Assembly (NCBI RefSeq): GCF_013215705.1
Contig: NZ_JABSQR010000039.1
Span: 1-45,293, forward strand
Direction: 5' to 3'
Origin: Moritella sp.
GTDB taxonomy: Bacteria > Pseudomonadota > Gammaproteobacteria > Enterobacterales > Moritellaceae
Length of the DNA stretch: 45,293 nucleotides
Shown here piece after piece: positions 34,196 through 42,693 of the stretch. The notes under the pieces are model-generated. The model was given only the letters and a program-made list of their open reading frames with translations, ran no database searches and was not told the DNA's origin. The position numbers and the translations under genes were made by a program. The first letter of the stretch is position 1. Every line of letters starts with the position of its first letter.

Positions 34196-34258
34196 ACAAA
34201 CTCCAATAAATTCATCACTAAATAATCAATAACAACCTTCAATAGCAACACTGAATAA

Positions 34259-34456
34259 TTAATGACAAGGGAATGAAATTGAATGACGCGTATCGTGCGC
34301 AGCGTTATGTACTATTTGCATCGGTGCAAAGCCAACAGCAAAAATGATTAACGCACCAAATGCAAATATAGCAGCATGCTGTAATGATTCAGAGCGTGTT
34401 AAAGGCGTTGTTTGAGTAGAATTTATTACTTGATTTGTCGTCACTGATGTTGGCAT
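34259..34456 (-). CDS. cbtB: CbtB-type cobalt transporter subunit
   Basis: A small partner of CbtA. From the ATG at 34456 (AGGG six bases upstream) it has 65 residues: a polar N-terminus, one hydrophobic helix (about 27-48, HAAIFAFGALIIFAVGFAPM) and the diagnostic C-terminal metal-binding tail HNAAHDTRHSISFPCH. An in-frame ATG at 34477 gives a longer version with no better support. It is the first gene of the operon, followed by cbtA after 63 bp. Confidence 0.9.
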   Translation of the reverse strand: MPTSVTTNQVINSTQTTPLTRSESLQHAAIFAFGALIIFAVGFAPMQIVHNAAHDTRHSISFPCH

Positions 34457-34852
34457 AAAAAACCCTAGGCACGTCATTGTGCTGATGATGAATAAAGATC
34501 TAATGTAGATAATGTTTAAAAAGGGCTCAAAAGTACTTTACTACCATGATCAACCTGATCGTAAATACGACACTTATATCATCCTTTATAGCGGCAAAAT
34601 AATACTATTATAGTCGCTAACAAGCAAGCCAGTCGCCACGTTGGCTAACGATATAAACTCATCCACTATCAACAAGATAATCAACTTTTAAAGCATTAAA
34701 CACCAACTGGAAAGTAAAATTCAAATTTTAAAACTTAAATTTAAATAGCATGCAATTCAAAACTCCAAACCCAAACCTAACGATTGTTCAGCGTTTCACT
34801 ATCATGATAAAATTATGACTTCTTATATCTCGCAATATGTAACCTATTAATC
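34457..34852. promoter_or_regulatory. Divergent intergenic region, cbtB operon / cobC2 operon
   Basis: This 396-bp non-coding region drives the two main block-B operons. On the minus strand, TTGAGC (34525-34530) and TACATT (34502-34507), 17 bp apart, form a candidate promoter for cbtB. A dyad GATCA-acc-TGATC lies nearby (34548-34560). Another dyad, GCCA...TGGC, is around 34628. I searched by eye for B12-riboswitch core motifs on both strands and saw none. Confidence 0.45.
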
Positions 34853-35446
34853 ATGAAAACGTTATTTTTTCTCGCCCGTCATGGTGAAACCCTGTGGAAT
34901 AAGCAACAAAAACTCCAAGGTCAGTTAGATAGTCCACTGACCGAAGCAGGCCTATTGCAAGCCCAGCAACTCGCCCAGCAACTAGCAACACCAGCCATAG
35001 ATCGTATTATCAGTTCGCCACTGCCACGGGCAGAGATGACCGCCAATATAATTAATCAAACGCTTAGTCTGCCACTACAGCAACATCCAGCACTCATCGA
35101 ACGACACTTTGGTGACTGGCAAGGTTTACTCATTTCTGAGGTCAGCACACATTCCGATTACAATAATATATTTTTGCAAGTGACCGCAAATGCACCGCCA
35201 AATGGTGAAACGGGCGAAGCTTGTGCCCTGCGTTTCAAAAGTGCATTGATTGAAATTGCCGAAGCCTATCCACAACAAACCATTTTAGTCATGACCCACG
35301 GTGATATTTTACGCTGTTTCTTAGCGCAGGTTAATCAAGCCTCTGCCAATGATGAATTGCCGTTATATGCGAATTGCAGTGTAGCCACCACCGCGTTTGA
35401 TCATCTTAAGCAGTCTTTTGCTATTAGCGGTACCCTGCAAGCATGA
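34853..35446 (+). CDS. Second histidine phosphatase, CobC-like
   Basis: A 197-residue phosphoglycerate-mutase-like enzyme, probably an alpha-ribazole-phosphate phosphatase paralogue. LARHGETLWN (about 7-16) holds the nucleophilic His, and IISSPLPRAEMTANIINQ the second Arg. ERHFGDWQG is the CobC-type acidic motif and VMTHGDILRCFL holds the second His. Similarity to the first cobC protein at 6564 is only family-level. It overlaps cbiB by 4 bp (ATGA), which ties it to cobalamin synthesis. Having two such genes in separate operons is either redundancy or a division between alpha-ribazole-P and cobalamin-P. Confidence 0.85.
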   Translation: MKTLFFLARHGETLWNKQQKLQGQLDSPLTEAGLLQAQQLAQQLATPAIDRIISSPLPRAEMTANIINQTLSLPLQQHPALIERHFGDWQGLLISEVSTHSDYNNIFLQVTANAPPNGETGEACALRFKSALIEIAEAYPQQTILVMTHGDILRCFLAQVNQASANDELPLYANCSVATTAFDHLKQSFAISGTLQA

Positions 35447-36420
35447 ATGATTATATGACCGGCAGCCTGATCCTTATCGCTGCATTTATACTTGATATAT
35501 TACTGGGTGAGCCACGTCGTTATCACCCGTTAGTCGGCTTTGGTAATTTAACCCAAAAACTAGAGCGCATATTAAATAAAAAGAGTAATAACAAAAGTAA
35601 TAACAAAGGTAATGACAAACCTTGGCGGACTCGACTCTTCGGCATTTTAGGCTGGTCTTTGCTGACCCTTCCCCTGCCCTTGGGATATTATCTATTGCAT
35701 CAAGATACACTGTTATTCTGGTGCCTCGACGCTGTCATTGTCTATTCTGCTATTGGTTATAATAGTCTGGTTAAACATGCTAAACAGATAGCAGTACCCT
35801 TACTCAATGGTGATATGCAACAAGCACGGCATTTTTGTTCTTACATAGTAAGCCGAGATACCAGCAATCTGAGCGAACAAGAAATTGCGCGGGCGACTAC
35901 AGAGTCGGTATTAGAAAATGGCCATGATGCGGTCATTGCTTCTTTAGTCTGGTTTGCGATTGGCGGTGCGCCCTTCGTGATCTTACATCGCTTGGTGAAT
36001 ACCCTAGATGCGATGTGGGGTTATAAGAATCCACAGTTTTTATATTTTGGCTGGTGCGCAGCCCGGATGGACGATTTACTCGGCTGGCCAACCGCAAAAA
36101 TATCGAGTTTACTGTATGCAAGTCAGGCCTTATGGTGTCGCCATACCAGCATATTCAACGCACTGCGCAACGGCTGGTGCCAAGGTCGACAATATAAAAG
36201 TTTAAATGGTGGTTGGGCAATGGCAACAGGTGCAACCGTATTGAATGTATCATTGGGTGGGCAAGGTATTTATGATGGCAAAGTTGTTGAATCAGTCACC
36301 CTAGGTCAAGGTCCGCAAGTTACTACTACAGATATTGTTCCCAGCTTAAATTTAGTCCGTAATGCTGCCATTATTTTTATCATCAGCTGTTTCTTGGTTA
36401 GTTTGATTGCCGCGGTATAA
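35443..36420 (+). CDS. cbiB: Adenosylcobinamide-phosphate synthase CbiB
   Basis: Attaches (R)-1-amino-2-propanol O-phosphate to adenosylcobyric acid in the inner membrane (called CobD in Pseudomonas). The 325 residues have several transmembrane helices. Motifs are AFILDILLGEPRRYHPLVGFG, YIVSRDTSNLSEQEIARATTESVLENGHDAVIASLVWFAIGG, NTLDAMWGYKNPQF and NGGWAMATGATVLNVSLGG. A Lys/Asn-rich stretch near residues 46-60 comes from three 12-bp repeats. The start ATG overlaps the phosphatase stop. It is followed by cobD, whose product makes the aminopropanol phosphate it consumes. Confidence 0.95.
   Translation: MNDYMTGSLILIAAFILDILLGEPRRYHPLVGFGNLTQKLERILNKKSNNKSNNKGNDKPWRTRLFGILGWSLLTLPLPLGYYLLHQDTLLFWCLDAVIVYSAIGYNSLVKHAKQIAVPLLNGDMQQARHFCSYIVSRDTSNLSEQEIARATTESVLENGHDAVIASLVWFAIGGAPFVILHRLVNTLDAMWGYKNPQFLYFGWCAARMDDLLGWPTAKISSLLYASQALWCRHTSIFNALRNGWCQGRQYKSLNGGWAMATGATVLNVSLGGQGIYDGKVVESVTLGQGPQVTTTDIVPSLNLVRNAAIIFIISCFLVSLIAAV
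35584..35619 (+). repeat. 12-bp tandem triplicate inside cbiB
   Basis: Three copies of AGTAATAACAAA (the third with changes GGTAATGACAAA) encode a repeated Ser/Gly-Asn-Asn/Asp-Lys motif in a cytoplasmic loop. The reading frame is preserved. Confidence 0.75.
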
Positions 36421-36449
36421 CCGGTTTTATTTAAACTTAGATTCAAATA

Positions 36450-36469
36450 TTGAATAAGCGCTTATTCAA
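36450..36469. promoter_or_regulatory. Perfect 20-bp palindrome upstream of cobD
   Basis: TTGAATAAGCGCTTATTCAA is a perfect palindrome in the 103-bp gap between cbiB and cobD. No U tract follows, so an operator or mRNA hairpin is more likely than a terminator. Confidence 0.5.
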
Positions 36470-36523
36470 GTAAACACTGACTCAATAAACACTAGCCTAA
36501 AAAGAGCAAACAAGGAATTTTAG

Positions 36524-37567
36524 ATGACATTAGTGCACGGAGGGCAACTGCAACAAGTTGCACTGCAATATGCGAGACCCATTGCTGACTGGTTAGATCT
36601 ATCCACTGGTATCAGTCCATCCAGCTATCCGATACCGACCATTCCAACGCCTGTTTGGCAACAACTACCACAACCAAGTCCGTCACTGCTTAATGCTGCG
36701 AAACGCTATTACGGTACGACTAATATTGTCGCCACCAGCGGCAGCCAAGCTGTGATCAAACAACTGCCAACGATATTTAAACAGCACGTAGCTGAGCAAC
36801 TCATATCAGAACAACTCATATCAGAACAAAGCACAGGTACTAGCACAGTATGGTTACCGCTAGTCGGTTATAAAGAACATGAAAGAGCCTGGCGTGAACA
36901 AGGTTTTACCATCCAGCAATACACTCAACTACCGACTAGCGCGCAATTAACAGCACACTGTATTGTCGTGGTGATCAACCCCAATAACCCGACGGGCGAA
37001 CTTTTCAGCCGTAATATGTTACTGGCATTACTGGATAACATTCAAACGCTAAAAGGATGGTTGATCCTTGACGAGGCTTTTATGGATGTCGTCGAGCCCA
37101 GTCAATCTATTATTGCGCACACAGATAATCCGCACCTATTGGTATTGCGTTCTGTGGGTAAATTTTTTGGTTTAGCGGGGATCCGTCTGGGTTTTTTAAG
37201 TGCGCATCCGCAGTGGTTACAAGCATTAGCACAATTATCCAGTCCGTGGGAAGTCAATGGACCTGCGCAATATATTACCGAAATCGCGTTAATGGATACG
37301 CAATGGCAACAGCAGCAATTATTAAGTCTCATGGCTTTATCGGCCACACTAGAGCTATTGTTGATGACTACGTTTGCTTGTCCTGTCGCAGGCTCTGCGT
37401 TATTTAAAACCATACCGTTAGACAACGCGCCAGAAGTATATGCATTATTGTGTCAACAAGGGGTTTATGTACGCTTGTGTGATGAACAGAATGCGTTACG
37501 GTTTGGTATACCGGACCAGAATGGATTAGTGAAATTGACCAAAGTATTGCAGCAACTCGCTAAGTAA
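36524..37567 (+). CDS. cobD: L-threonine-O-3-phosphate decarboxylase CobD
   Basis: A PLP enzyme that produces (R)-1-amino-2-propanol O-phosphate for CbiB. The 347 residues match the class II aminotransferase fold. HGG and DLSTGISP lie near the N-terminus, VVVINPNNPTGELFSR follows, then the Asp in WLILDEAFMD and the internal-aldimine Lys213 in RSVGKFFGLAGIRLGFL. Residues 92-101 contain a duplicated QLISE from two perfect 15-bp tandem repeats (36797-36826), probably a surface loop. The stop is followed in frame by four more TAA codons. The ribosome binding site is AAGGA in CAAGGAATTTTAG. It is the last gene of block B. Confidence 0.94.
   Translation: MTLVHGGQLQQVALQYARPIADWLDLSTGISPSSYPIPTIPTPVWQQLPQPSPSLLNAAKRYYGTTNIVATSGSQAVIKQLPTIFKQHVAEQLISEQLISEQSTGTSTVWLPLVGYKEHERAWREQGFTIQQYTQLPTSAQLTAHCIVVVINPNNPTGELFSRNMLLALLDNIQTLKGWLILDEAFMDVVEPSQSIIAHTDNPHLLVLRSVGKFFGLAGIRLGFLSAHPQWLQALAQLSSPWEVNGPAQYITEIALMDTQWQQQQLLSLMALSATLELLLMTTFACPVAGSALFKTIPLDNAPEVYALLCQQGVYVRLCDEQNALRFGIPDQNGLVKLTKVLQQLAK
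36797..36826 (+). repeat. 15-bp tandem duplication in cobD
   Basis: Two perfect copies of CAACTCATATCAGAA keep the frame and duplicate QLISE. This looks like a recent slippage event. Confidence 0.85.
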
Positions 37568-37670
37568 TAATAATAATAAGAAGAAGAATTAACATCGCGA
37601 GTAACTTGAATATAACGCCATTAACCACAAGTGATAATGACGTTTACAGCCGGATATTTACCAGTATTGG

Positions 37671-38858
37671 TTATTTTAATCGAGCAAAACCAGCGTCTAA
37701 ATCAGCGATCAGATCTTCAACGTCTTCCAAACCGATATGTAAACGTACCAAGGTACCGGTGAAATCAACATCACCTGCTGGACGAATACGGTTTAGTTCT
37801 GAAGCTTGGTTCGTCAAGATTAATGACTCATAACCGCCCCATGAATACGCCATACTGAAATGGGCAAAGTTATCTAAATAGTTAGCCAGTTGTTCATTGC
37901 TTAATTTGTCTTTTAAGATAAACGAGAATAAACCGTTACAACCGTTAAAGTCACGTTTATAGAATTCATGGCCTTTACAACTTGGTAATGCAGGGTGATT
38001 AACACGCTCGACTTCTGCACGGGTGCTTAACCAGTTAGCCACTTGAATACTTGCCGCTTCATGCTGCTTTAAACGTATACCCATAGTACGTAAACCACGG
38101 CTCGCCATGTACGCAGTATCAGCATCAACCATTTGCCCCATTAAATACGACTGTTCACGGAGTTGTGCCCAGCAGCGTTCATTAGCCACCGCAGTACCTA
38201 ACATGTAATCAGAATGGCCAATGATGTATTTAGTACCAGCTTGAATTGAGATATCAATATCATGTTCAAGGGCTTTGAATAATACCCCTGCCGCCCAGGT
38301 ATTATCGATCATGATGATCACGTCAGGATTTACCGCGCGCACCGCTTTTACAATCGCCGGAATGTCTTGTATTTCCATCGTGATCGAACTTGGGGATTCT
38401 AAAAATACCACGCTGGTATTCGGTTGCATTAACGCTGCAATGCCCTCGCCTAGCATAGGATCATAATAGGTCGTCGCTACGTTCATTTTAGCTAACATGA
38501 CATTACAAAAATCTTGCGTTGGTTCATAGGCCGCACCGGTCATGAGAATATGCTCACCCGCGCTTACAAATGACAAGATCGAATTGGTCACTGCAGCTGC
38601 GCCACAAGGATAAAGCGCACAACCTTCGCCACCTTCAAGCTCGGTCATCGCTTGCTGCAGAGAGAAATGAGTTTGAGTGCCACGACGACCGTAAAATAGT
38701 TCACCGTCAGCACGTTTTGCTGTTGCCGCTTTTTTCGCTTTAACTGAGTCAAATACAATTGATGATGCACGTTGAACAACGGGGTTCACTGCACCGTGTG
38801 AGAATTTTTTATCGCGTCCTGCCGAGACAAGTTGTGTAGCTAATTTATCTGAACTCAT
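37671..38858 (-). CDS. metC: Cystathionine beta-lyase
   Basis: A PLP-dependent Cys/Met-metabolism enzyme that cleaves cystathionine to homocysteine, pyruvate and ammonia. The 395 residues equal the usual MetC length. [34 protein letters not shown] and [34 protein letters not shown] are all MetC-like. Lys210 in AGTKYI is the PLP lysine and has the same number as in E. coli MetC. Its homocysteine product would be methylated by the B12-dependent MetH, a possible but unproven link to the neighbouring cobalamin genes. It is monocistronic and convergent with cobD. Confidence 0.92.
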   Translation of the reverse strand: MSSDKLATQLVSAGRDKKFSHGAVNPVVQRASSIVFDSVKAKKAATAKRADGELFYGRRGTQTHFSLQQAMTELEGGEGCALYPCGAAAVTNSILSFVSAGEHILMTGAAYEPTQDFCNVMLAKMNVATTYYDPMLGEGIAALMQPNTSVVFLESPSSITMEIQDIPAIVKAVRAVNPDVIIMIDNTWAAGVLFKALEHDIDISIQAGTKYIIGHSDYMLGTAVANERCWAQLREQSYLMGQMVDADTAYMASRGLRTMGIRLKQHEAASIQVANWLSTRAEVERVNHPALPSCKGHEFYKRDFNGCNGLFSFILKDKLSNEQLANYLDNFAHFSMAYSWGGYESLILTNQASELNRIRPAGDVDFTGTLVRLHIGLEDVEDLIADLDAGFARLK

Positions 38859-38973
38859 ATTAATGTCTTTCCCTGCTCATTGGTATTTTTATAAAATGGT
38901 GAACGATGAAAACACAGTAGCGAAAGATAGAGTGGCAGGCAATGAATAATATTGGTTGTGGCTGGATAAAATA

Positions 38974-39015
38974 AAACCCCGGGCCAATTTTCCAAAGAAA
39001 ATCAAACCGGGGTTT
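38974..39015 (-). terminator. Terminator downstream of the alanine symporter
   Basis: A 9-bp stem AAACCCCGG / CCGGGGTTT, with an inner AATTTTC...GAAAAT pairing, lies between the symporter stop and metC. On the minus strand it runs into GGGGTTTTATTTT, a clear U tract. Confidence 0.85.
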
Positions 39016-39060
39016 AATCGTACTTATTAGCAGAGGCTCTCTAGACGAGAAAGTTACTGC

Positions 39061-40425
39061 TTACGATTCTTTAGCAGCCTCACCTTGCTTGGCAAAGTAT
39101 TCTTTGGTTAACTTGAATACCACAGGGCTAAGTAGCGCCAATGCGATCAAGTTAGGCAGCGCCATCATCGCATTTAATGTATCCGCAAGTAACCACACAA
39201 AGCTGAGGGAGCTTGTCGCACCGATAGGCACGGCAATGATCCACAAGATACGGAAAGGTACAATCGCTTTCACACCAAATAGATACTGCACACATTTTTC
39301 GCTGTAGAAGCTCCAACCAAGGATCGTAGTGAACGCAAATACCGACAGGGCAATAGCAACAATGTAGTTACCCATACCTGGCAACGCGCTGGCGAAAGCA
39401 GCCGACGTTAATGCTGCGCCCGTGTCGCCCGATGTCCAAGCACCAGTAACAATAATCGCCAAACCAGTAATAGTACAAACGATAAGGGTATCAATAAAGG
39501 TACCTAACATCGCGATAAGGCCTTGTTGTACCGGATCGTTAGTCTGTGCAGCAGCATGTGCAATTGGCGCACTACCTAAACCGGCTTCATTCGAGAACAC
39601 ACCACGAGCGACACCGAAACGAATCGCAGCCCAAACCGCAGCACCAGCAAAACCACCTTCGGCAGCAACTGGCGTAAATGCACTTTCAAAAATTAAGGCG
39701 AATGCAGCTGGGATCTCGCTCGCATTCATGAATAGAACCACACAACCAGCACCGATATAGAAGATCGCCATTAACGGGACTAATTTACCAGCGACATCAG
39801 CAATACGCTTTACGCCGCCCATTAAGACCAGACCCACTAATACCATCATCACCAGGCCTGAAGCCAATGGTGGTATACCAAAGCTGCTCGATAATGCAGC
39901 AGATACCGAATTTGACTGTACTGTGTTACCAATACCAAAACCAGCGATAGAACCAAAGATAGCAAACGCAGTGCCTAACCAAGCCCACTTACGGCCTAAA
40001 CCATTTTTGATGTAGTACATCGGACCACCAACGAAGTTACCATTAGCATCCTTTTCACGGTATTTAACCGCACAAACAGCTTCAGCAAACTTAGTCGCCA
40101 TGCCCACTAACGCAGTGCACCACATCCAAAATAGTGCACCCGGTCCACCTAAGAAGATCGCCGTTGCGACACCGGCAATATTACCGGTACCGATCGTGGC
40201 AGAAAGTGATGTCATTAACGCATTAAACGGGGTGATTTCACCTTCGCTTTTAGCACCAGCAGAACGTCCGACCCAAAGTAGCTTAAAACCAGTACCTAAT
40301 TTTAAAATAGGCATCAATTTCAGTCCCAAAGATAGGTATAGCCCTACCCCAAGGATCATGACAAGCATAGGTACGCCCCACACCACACCATTTACCGCAG
40401 AAATAAAATTTGTTAAAGCTTCCAT
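39061..40425 (-). CDS. Sodium:alanine symporter (AGCS family)
   Basis: An inner-membrane transporter for alanine or glycine with Na+. The 454 residues have about ten hydrophobic segments. The AGCS signature appears in LMTSLSATIGTGNIAGVATAIFLGGPGALFWMW, followed by KFAEAVCAVKYREKDANGNFVGGPMYYI, GVARGVFSNEAGLGSAPIAHAAA and TGAWTSGDTG, all typical of AlsT/DagA proteins. The ribosome binding site GGAAGGG stands six bases before the ATG. A terminator follows the gene. The 7-bp dyad at 40454-40473 just upstream could be an operator. Confidence 0.92.
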   Translation of the reverse strand: MEALTNFISAVNGVVWGVPMLVMILGVGLYLSLGLKLMPILKLGTGFKLLWVGRSAGAKSEGEITPFNALMTSLSATIGTGNIAGVATAIFLGGPGALFWMWCTALVGMATKFAEAVCAVKYREKDANGNFVGGPMYYIKNGLGRKWAWLGTAFAIFGSIAGFGIGNTVQSNSVSAALSSSFGIPPLASGLVMMVLVGLVLMGGVKRIADVAGKLVPLMAIFYIGAGCVVLFMNASEIPAAFALIFESAFTPVAAEGGFAGAAVWAAIRFGVARGVFSNEAGLGSAPIAHAAAQTNDPVQQGLIAMLGTFIDTLIVCTITGLAIIVTGAWTSGDTGAALTSAAFASALPGMGNYIVAIALSVFAFTTILGWSFYSEKCVQYLFGVKAIVPFRILWIIAVPIGATSSLSFVWLLADTLNAMMALPNLIALALLSPVVFKLTKEYFAKQGEAAKES

Positions 40426-40847
40426 TTACATCCCTTCCTTAAAATTCATAATTCTGATAACGCACATTATCAGGCTATATATTCAACAAACAGATAAACA
40501 TAATACCCACAACTGTTTAACATGCAACCAAGTATCGGCAAATTAACATTAACAAGTATTATATTTTGAATGGCAACAATCCTAGCTACAAGGCTATAAA
40601 TTCATTAAACATTTTACAAGCAAACAGCCAGAAGCCCCTCCAGTAGTGACACTCATAAAAACTACACCCTGTTATATACATGACAATCTGCTGCTAATTA
40701 GTAATGATTTTAAACACATAAAAAAAATATAAAACAAACAATAAGTAAACACCTAGTTAACAGTTTAAGTATAAAAACATGTAAATGTAGGTAAAAAAAT
40801 GACCTAATGAGACATGTTGTTATTTTAATAAACGGTAAGGCTAGGTC
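40426..40847. promoter_or_regulatory. Divergent region between symporter and chemoreceptor
   Basis: A 422-bp, AT-rich region without a credible gene. It contains a dyad CTGATAA-n6-TTATCAG at 40454-40473, 28 bp before the symporter start. Near the chemoreceptor start, an inverted pair ATGACCTA (40799-40806) and TAGGTCAT (40842-40849) includes the ATG at 40848. The rest is featureless to me. Confidence 0.5.
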
Positions 40848-42548
40848 ATGAATAATTTAAGAATGCAGAATAAATTACTACTGATTGCGATAGTTCCCAT
40901 GGTCATTGCATTGTTAATGGCATTGGCAATAATCACTAATTTACAAGCTAACGCAGTAACAAGCATGATCGATGACCATGATTCACTTTTACGTTCAGAG
41001 CGTCAGACACAAATCAGTCACGTGGTAAAAATAACCCAGAAAATAGTACAGCGAGAAATCGCCAACGCAGTAGCTCAAAATAAAACCCAACATCAAATAT
41101 TAGCCGATGTTCGCCATCTCCTTAAACGTGCCCGTTATGGCGATAACAACCTCGGATATTTCTTTATTTACGACAGCAAAGGTTACAATATTGCCGATGC
41201 GAGCAACGAAAAAAATCAAGGTCAAAATCGCTTCGAACTGCAAGACAAAAATGGCGTAATGCTGATCCAAGCACTAATCAAAGCCAGCCAGTCAGGTGGC
41301 GGTTTTGTTGAATATGTTTACCCCAAGCCTGGTACTGATACGTTACAACCCAAGTTAAGTTATTCTGTCCCCATTGCTGGTACCGATTGGTTTATCGGCA
41401 CCGGTGTTTATATTGATGATATTGAAAAAGATTTAGCGACGTTCAGTGAGTCAGCATGGCAACAACTTTATACTCAAATACAATCCGTTATTAGCAGTGC
41501 GATTGTGCTGGTTATTCTCACCAGTTTACTGATGTTATGGATCGCCAAACGCGTTGCGAATCCCATTAATGAGATGCTCCATACGCTCAATGATATTGCT
41601 GACGGAGAGGGTGATTTAACGCGTCGCTTAGATATTAAAGGCAGTGACGAGATCGCTCAATTGGGCGCTGCATTTAATCGTTTCACGTCTAAATTACAGC
41701 GTATTATCTGTGCTGTAGCTAACGTTAGCCATCAAGTCACTGACTCTGCGAATAGCTTAAGTCAGCAAACCCAAAAGACCACCGAACAACTCACGATTCA
41801 TAACAATGAGACTGACCAAGTCGTTACCGCGGTTACACAAATGAATGCCACAGCTAATGATGTCGCTGAAAACGTCACCCAGGTCGCTGACGCAACCCAA
41901 TTAGCAGCCCAAGATTCTTTATTAGCACAAGATAATGTGGCTACATCAAATACCGCAATCACCAACCTCGTTAATGAAGTTGAGCAAGCCAGTGGCCATA
42001 TGAATTCACTGCATGAGCAATCACAAAAGATTGACCATGTATTACAAGTGATCGGCGCGATTGCCGAGCAAACTAACCTATTAGCACTGAATGCCGCGAT
42101 TGAAGCTGCAAGAGCTGGCGAGCAAGGCCGTGGTTTTGCCGTCGTTGCTGATGAGGTGCGTAGTTTAGCAAGTCGGACACAAGACAGCACATTAGAAATT
42201 AAAGTGATGCTTGATGGCTTACATCAATTTGTCGCGCAAGCGGTTAGCGCCATGAACACCAGCCAAGAAACCAGTGTTCACGTGATGCAATCATCAACCC
42301 AAATCAGCGGTAGTTTGTCAGCCGTCACCGATGCTGTTGACGTAATTAATGATATGACAACGCATATTGCCACCGCCGCAACAGAGCAAAGTTCAGTAAC
42401 CGATGAAATAAACCGTAACATGATCAACATTCGAGATGTGGTCACCCAATTATTAGCATCAAGTCATGAAACCACACAAGTTTCCACTGACTTATCGGCC
42501 GCAGGCGATGAATTAGAAACACTGCTCAGCCAATTCAAGCTCGCGTAG
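40848..42548 (+). CDS. Methyl-accepting chemotaxis protein with single cache domain
   Basis: A transmembrane chemoreceptor of 566 residues. TM1 is at about 10-30 ([20 protein letters not shown]). A periplasmic sCache_2-like domain (about 35-200) has [31 protein letters not shown] and [18 protein letters not shown]2 is at about 212-232, a HAMP domain at about 233-285, and the cytoplasmic signalling domain has the hairpin tip [41 protein letters not shown] near 405-445. There is no C-terminal CheR-binding pentapeptide. The ligand is unknown; small organic acids are common for the domain. No che genes lie nearby. Confidence 0.92.
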   Translation: MNNLRMQNKLLLIAIVPMVIALLMALAIITNLQANAVTSMIDDHDSLLRSERQTQISHVVKITQKIVQREIANAVAQNKTQHQILADVRHLLKRARYGDNNLGYFFIYDSKGYNIADASNEKNQGQNRFELQDKNGVMLIQALIKASQSGGGFVEYVYPKPGTDTLQPKLSYSVPIAGTDWFIGTGVYIDDIEKDLATFSESAWQQLYTQIQSVISSAIVLVILTSLLMLWIAKRVANPINEMLHTLNDIADGEGDLTRRLDIKGSDEIAQLGAAFNRFTSKLQRIICAVANVSHQVTDSANSLSQQTQKTTEQLTIHNNETDQVVTAVTQMNATANDVAENVTQVADATQLAAQDSLLAQDNVATSNTAITNLVNEVEQASGHMNSLHEQSQKIDHVLQVIGAIAEQTNLLALNAAIEAARAGEQGRGFAVVADEVRSLASRTQDSTLEIKVMLDGLHQFVAQAVSAMNTSQETSVHVMQSSTQISGSLSAVTDAVDVINDMTTHIATAATEQSSVTDEINRNMINIRDVVTQLLASSHETTQVSTDLSAAGDELETLLSQFKLA

Positions 42549-42585
42549 CACAAGCATGGTATTAATCTGTCCGCGATGATGTCCA

Positions 42586-42637
42586 TGAACCATTACCATG
42601 AACAAAGACCGTGAACAATTACCATGCACAAAGACGC
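42586..42637 (+). repeat. 26-bp imperfect direct repeat
   Basis: Two head-to-tail copies, at 42586-42611 and 42612-42637, of TGAACnATTACCATGnACAAAGAC plus two bases lie in the gap between the chemoreceptor and nfeD. They are flanked by two further similar CAYGGTATTAAT words (about 42555 and 42641). Confidence 0.7.
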
Positions 42638-42662
42638 GGGCACGGTATTAATGAACTAGAAT

Positions 42663-42693
42663 ATAGGTAACATGATTGTGAGATGTTACCTAT
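42663..42693. promoter_or_regulatory. 11-bp inverted repeat over the nfeD start
   Basis: ATAGGTAACAT (42663-42673) and ATGTTACCTAT (42683-42693) are perfect arms around a nine-base loop. The right arm contains the first in-frame ATG at 42683, and the second ATG begins within it at 42692. The likely ribosome binding GTGAG lies in the loop. This could be a repressor site or an mRNA hairpin that hides the start. Confidence 0.6.

Noticed and set aside
34457-34852. Cobalamin riboswitch ahead of cbtB
   Set aside because: No B12 box or conserved GC-rich core found on either strand by eye.
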